Shown: piece by piece, positions 52,544-60,924 of the stretch | How the letters are laid out: every line of letters begins with the position of its first letter | How positions within the stretch are numbered: position 1 is the first letter of the stretch | NCBI RefSeq assembly: GCF_964253025.1 | Contig: NZ_CAXUQC020000001.1 | Coordinates: 1,860,001 to 1,924,000 of the forward strand | Reading direction: 5' to 3' | Length of the DNA stretch: 64,000 nt | DNA from: Rhizobacter sp964253025 | GTDB lineage: Bacteria; Pseudomonadota; Gammaproteobacteria; Burkholderiales; Burkholderiaceae_C | Made by a program: the position numbers and the translations under genes | Notes under the pieces: generated by a model | Told to the model about the DNA's origin: nothing | Seen by the model: the letters and a program-made list of their open reading frames with translations, nothing else | The model's database searches: none

Positions 52544-52979
52544 GCCGCGATGCTAGCGAGTGCCTGAACGTGAAATCCACTTTCGCTGCTGAGCGGCAGC
52601 TCCAGTTTAGGTTTGTCCGACACCTGCCCGTCGCGCTGGACAGGGCTGTGCGTTGCCGCCGTCGTGAGGGCAGGTGTTGGATAAACCTCTAAGGAGGAAA
52701 CCGCGGCTCATGACGCCGGGGTTTCCGAAGGCACGGAGCTATGGCGATTCTAGGGAGTCGCCTTGCTGCTGATGCGCAGCTGGCTGGCTGCGGCCCCATT
52801 CGAATGGACGCGCGGCGACGGTCGGGCCTTTGCCACGGCCTGGCAGAGGCCGTGATTGGCATCCCGCCAATGTCGCAATACATCGTCGGGCGTGCGACAG
52901 CACGACCCTGCCCCGCACCGGCGTTCGATGAACGATGGCTGATTCTGGCGCGTGTCTGATCGTCGCGAGGGTGCTCATG
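52544..52979. other. Intergenic / remnant region
   Basis: About 440 bp with no convincing gene. Its right part leads into the decayed IS91 transposase. Confidence 0.4.
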
Positions 52980-53439
52980 TCGGGGGTGCCCGGATGCAGG
53001 GACGCTCGCGCACGAGAACCTCGACGACGAGCAAGGGACGTCCGCAGTGCCTGCAGATGAAGGCTGGCGGCGGCATCGCTTGTTCGCCGATGGGAACCTA
53101 GCCGTTCGCATGCAACGCGGCCCGCGCGACCGCCAAGCAGTCACGCCGATTGCCGTTGGCCAGCAGGCCGTAGTGCCGAATGCGATGGAAGCCGCCCGGC
53201 AGCACGTGCAGCAGGAACCGGCGCATGAACTCGTGCGGCTCGAGGGTCATGGTCTTGTGGCGAGTTCGGCCCTTGGCGCGGAAGTCCTTCCAGCAGAAGG
53301 TCACGCCGCGCTCGTCCATCGCCACGAGGCGGCTGTTGGAGATGGCCACCCGGTGGGTGTAGCGCGACAGATAGGCGAGCACGGCCTGCGGCCCTGCGAA
53401 GGGCCGCTTGGCGTAGACCACCCACTCCTGCTTGCGCAT
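52980..53439 (-). pseudogene. Truncated and frameshifted IS91-family transposase
   Basis: The frame 53098-53439 encodes 113 residues with YLSRYTHRVAISNSRLVAMD, VTFCWKDFRAKGRTRHKTMT and FMRRFLLHVLPGGFHRIRHY, the C-terminal part of Y2 (IS91/IS1294-type) transposases. It stops at NG followed by TAG, while the expected downstream zinc segment (FICRHCGRPLLVVEVLVRER) continues in another frame to about 52980. The N-terminal catalytic part is missing upstream of 53439. It is therefore a broken remnant, not an active element. Confidence 0.75.
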
Positions 53440-53440
53440 C

Positions 53441-54229
53441 GGCGCAGTCCTCCTGCCGTGAGCATAAGCGGTCGCGCTCGGCGCATGACGCTTTCCGCGG
53501 ATTCACCAACTTGTAGTTCCCCGTAGCCGATGCAAGCCGGACGCGGGCGCCTAAACCGGGCAGTGTCGGCACCTCCTTCGCCGCTCCGTTATAGCTACCA
53601 GAGAGGCGTGCTCCACCGCACCCCGCCGACGGGCAGCTTCCTGGCACGCCATTGAACGGGTGGTCCCGGCAATAGGCGGGCTTTGCCGAGCGACAGCTTG
53701 ACGCCACCGCAGCCAAAAGCGCTCAATCAAGAGACCAGTCGCGCCATCTGAGCGCCGTATGAAACGCGGACACAGCTTTCGGATGGGCTGCGTATGCGAT
53801 CCGCAGCGCACGCGGCCTTCTCACCTATCCCTAATGTGAAGGAAGCTGCGTACAGCGCTTCATGCTTTACTACACCAGAGAGGGAAGCAGGTGCCGGAGT
53901 GAATTGACAGTAGGTCCAAGCCAGCATGGTCATACCGACAGGCATTGCGCCCGACACTGTCTTCAACGCTACTACGCGCGCCCTCTACTTATCGCACAGG
54001 GCGACGGACCTGTTGGATGATGAGTCGCCCCGGGATTCGACCGGACTGAAATCTTCGGAACACTCGGGCACCAACAGCTTCTAGATCGACGAGCCCGTAT
54101 GGGGCTATTTTGAATAGTGGAGAAAACCGCCATTCGGGCGAACTCCTTCGACTGCATTGGCATCATCGCGATTTGGTCCCATGGACACCGATTGGTTGAA
54201 ATCAAGCGCTCAGGAGGGATGGAAATATC
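53441..54229. other. Long non-coding or eroded region upstream of the exported-protein operon
   Basis: About 790 bp without a recognised gene. The last part carries the ribosome binding site AGGAGGGATGG just before 54230. Base composition falls toward the right, marking the border of a lower-GC segment. Confidence 0.45.
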
Positions 54230-57178
54230 ATGAGGTTTCTCATTCGAATCGCACTTTACTGGTGTGTCGCTGCGATACCCGTCCTTAGTCTGGCTCAAAG
54301 CCCAGTCGAGTATTGTGAGCCCTACAACAACGTGGTGCAGCTTACCCTCGATCCGGACAAACCATTTCTCCAGTATGCACTTTCGGTGACAAACCAAGGT
54401 GCCAAAAGAGAAGTACAGATAGTCGCTGACGAACTGCGCATAACGCGTGCGATGCTCGGCTCACTTATCAAGTTCGCGGCGGCCTTTGATCCGTCGATAA
54501 CTTCCTTCCGTTTAGACGCACGACGGATCTCCTTCGTAGAGTCACTGGCCTTCAGGGACGCGAGGATAACCTTTGTATCTGAAGAGATCGACATTGCGTC
54601 AACAGCCGTTCTGTCTCTTCTACCAAGTGCTGTATCCAGAATAAATCTCAGTGCAAACACACTTCGTCTTAACAGGGATGGGATTCGTCATTTTGACGTG
54701 AGGTTTCGTGGTCAGGACGATGATCTTAGCGATGTCCCTAGAATTCTCGAAGTAGCGGCTTCTTCGATAATGGTTGACGACACCAAACTGAGCGCTATCG
54801 AGGCGACGGACTTCCTTTCCCAAAGGTTTACACTAGCACCCCTGTATGATTTCCGGCCGAAGATTGGAGTGCTTACCAATGCGGAGGGACGCGCCGCTTG
54901 GGAGGCTGAGACAAAGCAAGCTGAGTGGCCTAGTTATTCGATCGCTGTTTGGCGGGCGTCCATGACGGTGGCACCGTTCGATAGATGCTTGCATCAATTC
55001 ATACGTACGAACTTAGACAAGTACAAGCCACTGCTAGAGAACGTGGTGGCTGCGCGTCAAAGCTTTGAAATGAATGCGATGCTGGCTGCCATGGACCGCG
55101 GAACTGATTTACAAGGTAACGGCGCAGCGTGGCTTACAAATCGACCACTTAGTCAGTTAGTCAAAGATATAGCAGAATACGAGACCAAGGGTCCTGGGGT
55201 TTCCGCGATGGATTTCTATATTGACGTGCTGGAGCGCGCGGCAAAGGATACTCCGCCGGACCCAAGCGCGGTGCAGAACGCCATCGCTGAACAGGAATCT
55301 AAAGTCCAAGGTATCAGCTTGGAGTACCAAAGCGTTAGTCAAAGGCTCGGGGAACAATCCGTCAGATTGCGGTCGACTTTAACCTACCTTGACGTGCTCA
55401 ACGCTGAATATCAAGCGCGCGAGCAACGATTGAAGCAGTACGCCGAAGACCTCAAGCAAGGGGCGCAGGATCGCGCGCAGATAATTTCCGCTCTCAGCAC
55501 CGCCGCCTCGATCGCGGCAACAGCATACACCGGGAACCCAGCCACCGGCGCAGCCGTGGGGGGAGTCATAACTGCAGTCGGTGGTCACGTATCCGGACAG
55601 TCGGCCTGGACCTCCCTATCAAACGGCTATAAATTCTACACCGCGGTCCAGGGGCCGCTCAAGTCGATGAGCGGCGCAATAAATGAGCTAAAGAATTCCC
55701 GCGACACCTACGAGCAATTTATCGAATCCTTCAAGCTGACTAACATTACGATAAAGGAATATATTGATGTACCTGTAGTGGATCCTAAACCTGGACAGCC
55801 GACGACTAAGCGGCTGACACGTGATGAGGCACTAAAGGATTTGGATGGCAAGACAAAGTCGCTTTATGCCAGTCTCACCGATGCGTACGGCGTATACGAA
55901 AAATTCGTTCCGCCTCCGAGCGACGTTCCGATCGCAATAGAAGAGGACGAATCTCTTAAGGCGTTGGCCGAATCCATCGCAACAAACCTGGAAGCTGTTA
56001 AGGAGACAACGAAGCAGGTCGAGGCCCTGACGCGTTCGGCTGACGAAAAGCAACTGGAGCTTACCGGCGTCGCGGAAAAGCTCGTGACTCTAAGAACTAT
56101 GTCGATAGCCGACGAGCAGAAGCGAAGAGAACTGGTACGCGTTGCATTCGACGGGATGCGTGACGAATTGGCCCGTTTCACGTCGCGGGCAGACCTCATT
56201 CGTCGTGCGAGCATAGTCGAATATCGTGCGCCAGTTCCCATCAACGTTGATCATCTTCAGCGAGCCTTCTTGATGCAAGAGTTGGACTCGAGCTTCGATC
56301 CGACGCAGGCCCTCGACAGCGGGAGGGTATTGGAACAGTATGTGAAGCTTCTGAGAGAACGTCGCGAATACGCTATTCTGCTGGCGGGCAGGATACGCCG
56401 CGCCGCACAGCAGCAGTTTGAAGAGTTTGTGGAGAGTCGCGGACGGACACCGCTAGTGAATCTAGCCACAGAGCAATATTCATCCAGTATCTTCGATTCA
56501 CCTGAGCGGCAGGAGTTTATGCGAATGGTCAACGCGACGTTGCGCGAGCAGTATCATGCGCGTGGGGACAGCGCGCGGCTAGCCCTGTTGTACCGCAGGC
56601 GGCTTGAGATACCATTTAGTATCAAGCGTAAAATTGACGCTCGATTCCCTGCGCGTCTGTTGAAAGTTGGCATCTTGGAGGCTGACAGCCGCTCACGATT
56701 TGCCGATACTGATTTGATCCTCACTATCGACGTTGAACGCGTTGGCAATCTGCGCCAGTCGGCGGACATCGCGGCTCCGGAAAAGGACCCACCTCCTATG
56801 TCGAGCGCACTAATTCAGGTGGCACGTAGGCCGTCCGCGCTTGCGGTTTGCGAGCGGCCTGTCGCTTCGACGAGCTGCTTTGCCGTGGACCTTCGCCCCA
56901 AGACCACGCCCCCGGAAAATTACTTTGTACCCTATGAATTTACAATTGGACAGGTAAGAAGGGGCGTTTCATTCGTCCCTACGCCTCAGCAGAGCTACTG
57001 GTACTTGGATAAGGGGGATTCGGCGCCAAATCAAGGTCGCTCGATGATGGTGACCTATCCTCCTGCGGAGGCTCGGATGTATCTCCGCATGCGGCTCAAT
57101 GTACAGTCGCCTCAGCATTGGTGGAATAGTCCGCCCGAATTGCGAAGACTTGTCATCGGAACCGAGGTGTTCCAATGA
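54230..57178 (+). CDS. Large exported coiled-coil protein of unknown function
   Basis: 982 residues. A signal peptide (MRFLIRIALYWCVAAIPVLS, cut near SLA-Q) directs export. Residues about 60-185 show short beta-strand repeats, including LDARRISF (95-102). Two long coiled coils are predicted by eye (about 345-415 and 570-700). Between them, residues 418-455 form a Gly/Ala-rich hydrophobic stretch (SIAATAYTGNPATGAAVGGV). The C-terminal 250 residues look globular and beta-rich. AGGAGG precedes the ATG. Its stop overlaps the start of a collagen-like lipoprotein gene. The coiled-coil/hydrophobic hairpin layout recalls alpha-pore-forming toxins, but no homologous motif proves this. GC is visibly lower than in the flanks. 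Confidence 0.8.
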   Translation: MRFLIRIALYWCVAAIPVLSLAQSPVEYCEPYNNVVQLTLDPDKPFLQYALSVTNQGAKREVQIVADELRITRAMLGSLIKFAAAFDPSITSFRLDARRISFVESLAFRDARITFVSEEIDIASTAVLSLLPSAVSRINLSANTLRLNRDGIRHFDVRFRGQDDDLSDVPRILEVAASSIMVDDTKLSAIEATDFLSQRFTLAPLYDFRPKIGVLTNAEGRAAWEAETKQAEWPSYSIAVWRASMTVAPFDRCLHQFIRTNLDKYKPLLENVVAARQSFEMNAMLAAMDRGTDLQGNGAAWLTNRPLSQLVKDIAEYETKGPGVSAMDFYIDVLERAAKDTPPDPSAVQNAIAEQESKVQGISLEYQSVSQRLGEQSVRLRSTLTYLDVLNAEYQAREQRLKQYAEDLKQGAQDRAQIISALSTAASIAATAYTGNPATGAAVGGVITAVGGHVSGQSAWTSLSNGYKFYTAVQGPLKSMSGAINELKNSRDTYEQFIESFKLTNITIKEYIDVPVVDPKPGQPTTKRLTRDEALKDLDGKTKSLYASLTDAYGVYEKFVPPPSDVPIAIEEDESLKALAESIATNLEAVKETTKQVEALTRSADEKQLELTGVAEKLVTLRTMSIADEQKRRELVRVAFDGMRDELARFTSRADLIRRASIVEYRAPVPINVDHLQRAFLMQELDSSFDPTQALDSGRVLEQYVKLLRERREYAILLAGRIRRAAQQQFEEFVESRGRTPLVNLATEQYSSSIFDSPERQEFMRMVNATLREQYHARGDSARLALLYRRRLEIPFSIKRKIDARFPARLLKVGILEADSRSRFADTDLILTIDVERVGNLRQSADIAAPEKDPPPMSSALIQVARRPSALAVCERPVASTSCFAVDLRPKTTPPENYFVPYEFTIGQVRRGVSFVPTPQQSYWYLDKGDSAPNQGRSMMVTYPPAEARMYLRMRLNVQSPQHWWNSPPELRRLVIGTEVFQ

Positions 57179-58167
57179 CCGGGCCTTTTCTTGCGAAGGT
57201 CGCCAGGAAGCAGCTTGAGCTTGGTCTTCTTCTGTCAACGGTCTTGATTGCCGCCGGCTGTGCAGCGCCCAAGCCAACTCTGACATCGGCGCCAAAGGCC
57301 CCATCCGCGACGCCAGCGGCATTCGCAGCGGTGGACCAAGACGAGGTTCTCTTCTCTGACTTGTACAAGCAAGGAGGTCTTGGTAATTCGATAATTGTGC
57401 AGACCCCACCCGGCAAGACACTGGTTATCGATAGCGGTATTTACGAATTAAACGGAAAAGACCTAGTCGTGTACGCTGCGACATCCACTGTGCGTGGAAA
57501 GGTCACGATACGGCAATTTGTGCTGGGGACAACCTCGGTATCCCCTCCCAGTGATGTGCCGCCTGTTCCGCAACCTGTCGGTGGCTATGAGGAGCCTGGA
57601 ACACAGGGAACGATGGGTCGACAGGGGAATGCGGGGCGCAACAGTGGACGTATCTACCTTGACGCCAGAGCGATCTCCTTCGACGCCGGTAGTGAGCTAA
57701 CGATTGACTGTTCTGGCGAACTTGGCGGACAAGGTGGTACGGGAGGAATGGGTGGAAAGGGCGGCCCAGGTAGGCCAGGCCGCGACGCTGGGGGATTGCC
57801 CTGCAGCCGGCCCTGCCCAGATTCAGGCTCAAGGGGCGGGCCAGGAGGTCCCCAGGGGGCGGGAGGTCAAGGTGGGAAGGGAGGAAAGGGCGGAACTGTC
57901 TATCTATCGCCCGCGCTTCTGCAATTTCAATCGGTTCAAAGTCCCAACCTTTCCGTGATTGTCAGCGGTGGTACTGGCGGCGCTTCTGGCCAACCAGGCA
58001 ACCCTGGAGTAGGCGGTGACGGAGGTCCTCGCGGCTCCGGCTCGAGTTCATGCGTTTGTTCCAACCCCCCGCCACCTGGTCCTCAAGGATTTCCGGGGCG
58101 CGCGCCTATAGAACAAGCGCCGCAGTCCCTAACAGGTTCCCCAGGAACAATTGTAGAAATTAGGTGA
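57175..58167 (+). CDS. Collagen-like Gly-rich lipoprotein
   Basis: 330 residues. The lipobox IAAGC gives a lipidated cysteine at C29, so it should be membrane anchored. A beta-rich segment (about 80-120) is followed by collagen-like Gly-rich runs at about 141-155, 181-241 and 264-310 (GGTGGMGGKGGPGRPGRD; GGQGGKGGKGG). Between them sits YLDARAISF (161-169), the same LDARxISF motif found in the upstream 982-residue protein. Four cysteines occur within the Gly-rich part (CSRPC; CVC). The ATG is inside the stop of the upstream gene (ATGA), so the pair is translationally coupled and probably forms one surface structure. Function unknown. Confidence 0.78.
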   Translation: MTGPFLAKVARKQLELGLLLSTVLIAAGCAAPKPTLTSAPKAPSATPAAFAAVDQDEVLFSDLYKQGGLGNSIIVQTPPGKTLVIDSGIYELNGKDLVVYAATSTVRGKVTIRQFVLGTTSVSPPSDVPPVPQPVGGYEEPGTQGTMGRQGNAGRNSGRIYLDARAISFDAGSELTIDCSGELGGQGGTGGMGGKGGPGRPGRDAGGLPCSRPCPDSGSRGGPGGPQGAGGQGGKGGKGGTVYLSPALLQFQSVQSPNLSVIVSGGTGGASGQPGNPGVGGDGGPRGSGSSSCVCSNPPPPGPQGFPGRAPIEQAPQSLTGSPGTIVEIR

Positions 58168-58629
58168 ATGGCTGCGTGTGCTTGTGGTGCACTCGGCTCC
58201 TTTCCGGAGTTGCTCATGCGGCTCCGTGAGGTCTGCAACTGTCACGAGGGTATTGTCGGCTGCCTCGACATATGGGTGTGACCGACCGCTTGGGCCGGCG
58301 AGATCGGGACCGCGGGTGTCGCTGATGGGTCGAGAGTGCACGGTGGCGCCGCAGCAAAGCGGCCGTTGTGTGAGACGACGAAGCCGAACAGCGCGGAGCG
58401 TCAGCTGTACCGCCTCAAGCTGACTTCCAGTGAATGCGGTCATGGGCGTTCGGCCGACGGCCTTGCGCCCAAAAGGCGCCAGTCACGTCGATGCCCCGAA
58501 CGACGACAACTGCTGCATCGTGGTCATTCGAGCTGGCCGGCGTCTTGGCGGACTGTGAACGCGGTGCCTGGGTGTTTGCCGGGCGCGGGCAGGGCGGGGG
58601 AGTTCAGGGTTGAGTGAAAAACTTCAATC
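58168..58629. other. Intergenic region, nothing recognised
   Basis: About 460 bp after the collagen-like gene. No toxin gene of PIN, RelE or similar type is found here, although an antitoxin-like gene ends at 58646. Confidence 0.5.
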
Positions 58630-58656
58630 AAAAGCGACAGCCCCGTCAGCTGTCGC
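58630..58656 (-). terminator. Rho-independent terminator of the antitoxin-like gene
   Basis: On the minus strand GCGACAGC pairs with GCTGTCGC (58649-58656 and 58634-58641) around a 7-nt loop and is followed by TTTT. The stem overlaps the stop codon of the gene ending at 58646. Confidence 0.75.
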
Positions 58657-58882
58657 CGTATCCCATGTTCAGTTGCTGCGCCTGTTGTGAAAGTTCGAGC
58701 ATAGCCATGGTTTGAACAGCCCGAAGACGTTGGCGGTACGCGTGAAACTCCGAGGCCGCTACATGATGATGGCCACCGAGGAGATCCAACGGAAGAACGC
58801 CGCGATTGAACTCACCCATCAGAAAGGCAGGGGACACATTTAGTAGGCGGGCGGCCCGGTGGATCGAAAGGCTTTGCTTCAT
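58646..58882 (-). CDS. Orphan excisionase-like antitoxin
   Basis: 78 residues. The N-terminus SIHRAARLLNVSPAFLMGEF is a MerR/excisionase-type helix-turn-helix, with LGGHHHVAASEFHAYRQRLR and a C-terminal helix LELSQQAQQLNMGY. This is the layout of HTH antitoxins normally followed by a PIN-domain toxin gene. Here a terminator overlaps the stop codon and no toxin gene follows. It is either an orphan antitoxin or a small regulator of the same family. No strong ribosome binding site is seen. Confidence 0.65.
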   Translation of the reverse strand: MKQSLSIHRAARLLNVSPAFLMGEFNRGVLPLDLLGGHHHVAASEFHAYRQRLRAVQTMAMLELSQQAQQLNMGYGDS

Positions 58883-59436
58883 GGGAAGAGCGCATCAGAG
58901 TAATAGCCGATCCCGCGACCAATTGGACTGACTTGGATCCGCACGCGGCTGAGACCGAGTTTGGCCCATTGCGCTGAGATGCCAAAAGCGCATGTGCACG
59001 TCGTGCTTCGTCCGAGTCAGTGAGATCGAATGCGAATCTCGGACCCCTGGGCACAATGTATCGAGCAGTGGCCCCGGACAGCGGCAACACACGGCTCGGC
59101 ACAGCCAGTGGCAACAACTGTCATCCCGCGCCAACGGTCGGCAGCGGGAATCAACGCGGCCACATGCGGGAAAGTAAGTCTTTGAAATGGTTTGCGGATC
59201 TTTGACCTGGGCAAGCGCGCGAATCAACGAAGAATCCGACTGCTCGTGCCCTCGAACACGCTTCACAACGAACCCGTACGAGCACCGGCCCGAGAGCTCC
59301 GAGCACCATGGGTGGTTCAACGGCCGCAGACAGAAGCCCCCATCGGCCAGCATCTCATTGGCACGCCGCTCCAGACCGAACGCAACGGTGACGGATGCGC
59401 TTATGGTGTGACCACGGCTGCTAATCCGGCGGCGAC
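58883..59436. other. Intergenic region, nothing recognised
   Basis: About 550 bp. A 218-residue minus-strand frame crosses it but is low-complexity and Arg/Ser/Cys-rich, with no family features, so no gene is called. Confidence 0.45.
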
Positions 59437-59919
59437 TCATGGTTGAACCCCTTGCTCGGGAAGTTTCGGAGATTGCCGCAAGTCCTTGACGGTAGGGAGG
59501 TGTTTGGCTTCTCGCGCAGTCGAACGGAAAGCCGGACGCAGCGTTTTGCATGGGGAAAGCGGCGGGAGAGTGGGCAACTCGGGTAGCCGTGTGACCCGGT
59601 TTGTACTGGCCGCGACGCTTCTGTCTTCACTGACAACGAGGCTGGAGACGACATCACGGAGCTTCTGGGCGGCGTAGTCTAGGCTGGTCATGGGGTGCCA
59701 TGGTAGGGCAGATGTCGCTGGCGCAAGGCCATATGCGCCGTCATCGGGCCCACCGCTACGCTTCTTCCGGGAAAACAGGACCCGAGCACGTTGAACGGCC
59801 ACCGGGTCGTCGTTGCCAACGTTCTCGCGGCCTACGCCGTACAGCGCTCGCACCATGGCTTCCGACTCTTCGGGAGTCATCGGCCTGGTGATACGGCGGA
59901 GGATGTCGAGGGCACTCAT
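59437..59919 (-). CDS. Hypothetical protein
   Basis: 160 residues beginning MSALDILRRITRPMTPEESE, with a helical N-terminal 60 residues and a Pro/Ser/Thr-rich, probably disordered C-terminus. No family is recognised. It is the last of four minus-strand genes headed by dnaE2 and follows the previous gene by 63 bp. The start has only a weak AGG-type site. Confidence 0.45.
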   Translation of the reverse strand: MSALDILRRITRPMTPEESEAMVRALYGVGRENVGNDDPVAVQRARVLFSRKKRSGGPDDGAYGLAPATSALPWHPMTSLDYAAQKLRDVVSSLVVSEDRSVAASTNRVTRLPELPTLPPLSPCKTLRPAFRSTAREAKHLPTVKDLRQSPKLPEQGVQP

Positions 59920-59982
59920 GGTCGGACCTGGATGTTGCGCTGGAACTCTGGCGGGCGCGCGGGGCGCGGGACTGCCGTCCCA

Positions 59983-60291
59983 TCATTCCCCTCCGATTGA
60001 CCGCTTGATACGGTCCCAGTCGAACTTCGGCGGGTCGACATCCGCAATCGTTGGCTCGTAGATGGTCCAGTCGCTCGGGACCGTACCCAGAAGCTCCGCT
60101 GCCACGGCTTCCAGTACGAACAGGCCAGGCGCCTTGGAGACCAACCGCGAGCCTGGGAGCGCAGCCCGCAGCCGAGCTTCGGCGTCAGCAAGGTTCTGCG
60201 GGTCTCCGATGAAGCGTACGGCAAGAGTGGGCAGGGGACAGCCTCCAGAGTTGAGGTCACCGCGGGTCGGGCGTCGTCCGTTACGGCGCAT
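59983..60291 (-). CDS. Hypothetical protein
   Basis: 102 residues. After a basic start (MRRNGRRPTRGDLNSGG) it has LAVRFIGDPQNLADAEARLR and LFVLEAVAAELLGTVPSDW, an alternating strand/helix pattern like a small ferredoxin-like fold. No family is assigned. Its start lies within the end of the HAD-like gene (11-bp overlap), so it belongs to the same transcript. An upstream in-frame start at 60357 exists but would overlap more. Confidence 0.45.
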   Translation of the reverse strand: MRRNGRRPTRGDLNSGGCPLPTLAVRFIGDPQNLADAEARLRAALPGSRLVSKAPGLFVLEAVAAELLGTVPSDWTIYEPTIADVDPPKFDWDRIKRSIGGE

Positions 60292-60892
60292 TACGATGCA
60301 CTTTCGTAATTGCCGAAGATGCTCGTAATTTGAGCGTCTCTCCCCCTGCAGGCCCAAAGTTTCCTGTGAGCACCGTTATCAACCGGTCTTGCGCCTCCGG
60401 GTCGAGCAGCCCCTGGCAGCCATCGACTTCGACCAGGTGCTGCTGCCGCTCGCCGTCGGTCCAGAGGATGGTCTCGTCGTCGACGGCCGCCCACGCCACG
60501 GGCTTCAGCCAGGCGACGTGCCGGCGAACAATCTCTGATTTCAAGAGCCGCCAGTAGTCCGCATCGCCGATGGGCCGATGCCGCGGGGGACACGGCACCT
60601 TCGTGGTCAGGTCCTCGAACGTGAAGCCCAGCACCTTGCCGCCCAATTCGGGGCCCAGCTCCTTGAGCACTGCCGGCAGCCCGTGCTTCCAAGGCTGCGG
60701 CGAAGTCAGCACGATGCGAGCATCCGGCCAACCGCGGAGGATGCCTTCGAGAACCGGCACCGCTTCGTATCGGCGGTGGCCCTGTTCCCAGGGGTCTTTC
60801 CGTTCGATGAGCTCGTAGAGCGATTGACTGGGATGAAGTACGCCCGAGATGCCCAGGTAGATGACCCGTAGCGATTCGTGATGAGTGTCCAT
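60281..60892 (-). CDS. HAD-like protein lacking catalytic aspartates
   Basis: 203 residues. The pattern VIYLGISGVLHP (residues 10-21), VLTSPQPWKHGLPAVLKELG and WAAVDDE follows the HAD-domain proteins of the 'DxDGVLHP' group found in Burkholderiales. The two aspartates of the first motif are replaced by G14 and S16, so phosphatase activity is unlikely. It starts 32 bp after the dnaE2 stop on the same strand. A non-catalytic or binding role is inferred. Confidence 0.65.
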   Translation of the reverse strand: MDTHHESLRVIYLGISGVLHPSQSLYELIERKDPWEQGHRRYEAVPVLEGILRGWPDARIVLTSPQPWKHGLPAVLKELGPELGGKVLGFTFEDLTTKVPCPPRHRPIGDADYWRLLKSEIVRRHVAWLKPVAWAAVDDETILWTDGERQQHLVEVDGCQGLLDPEAQDRLITVLTGNFGPAGGETLKLRASSAITKVHRNAP

Positions 60893-60924
60893 TTCCACCT
60901 CCGTCCAAAATGCCGGCGTAGCGT

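Noticed and set aside
53551..53811. Minus-strand frame upstream of the exported-protein operon
   Set aside because: Arg-rich, no start signal and no recognisable domain; lies in an eroded region beside an IS91 remnant.
58895..59551. 218-residue minus-strand frame
   Set aside because: Arg/Ser/Cys-rich with no domain and no ribosome binding site; likely a chance frame in GC-rich DNA.
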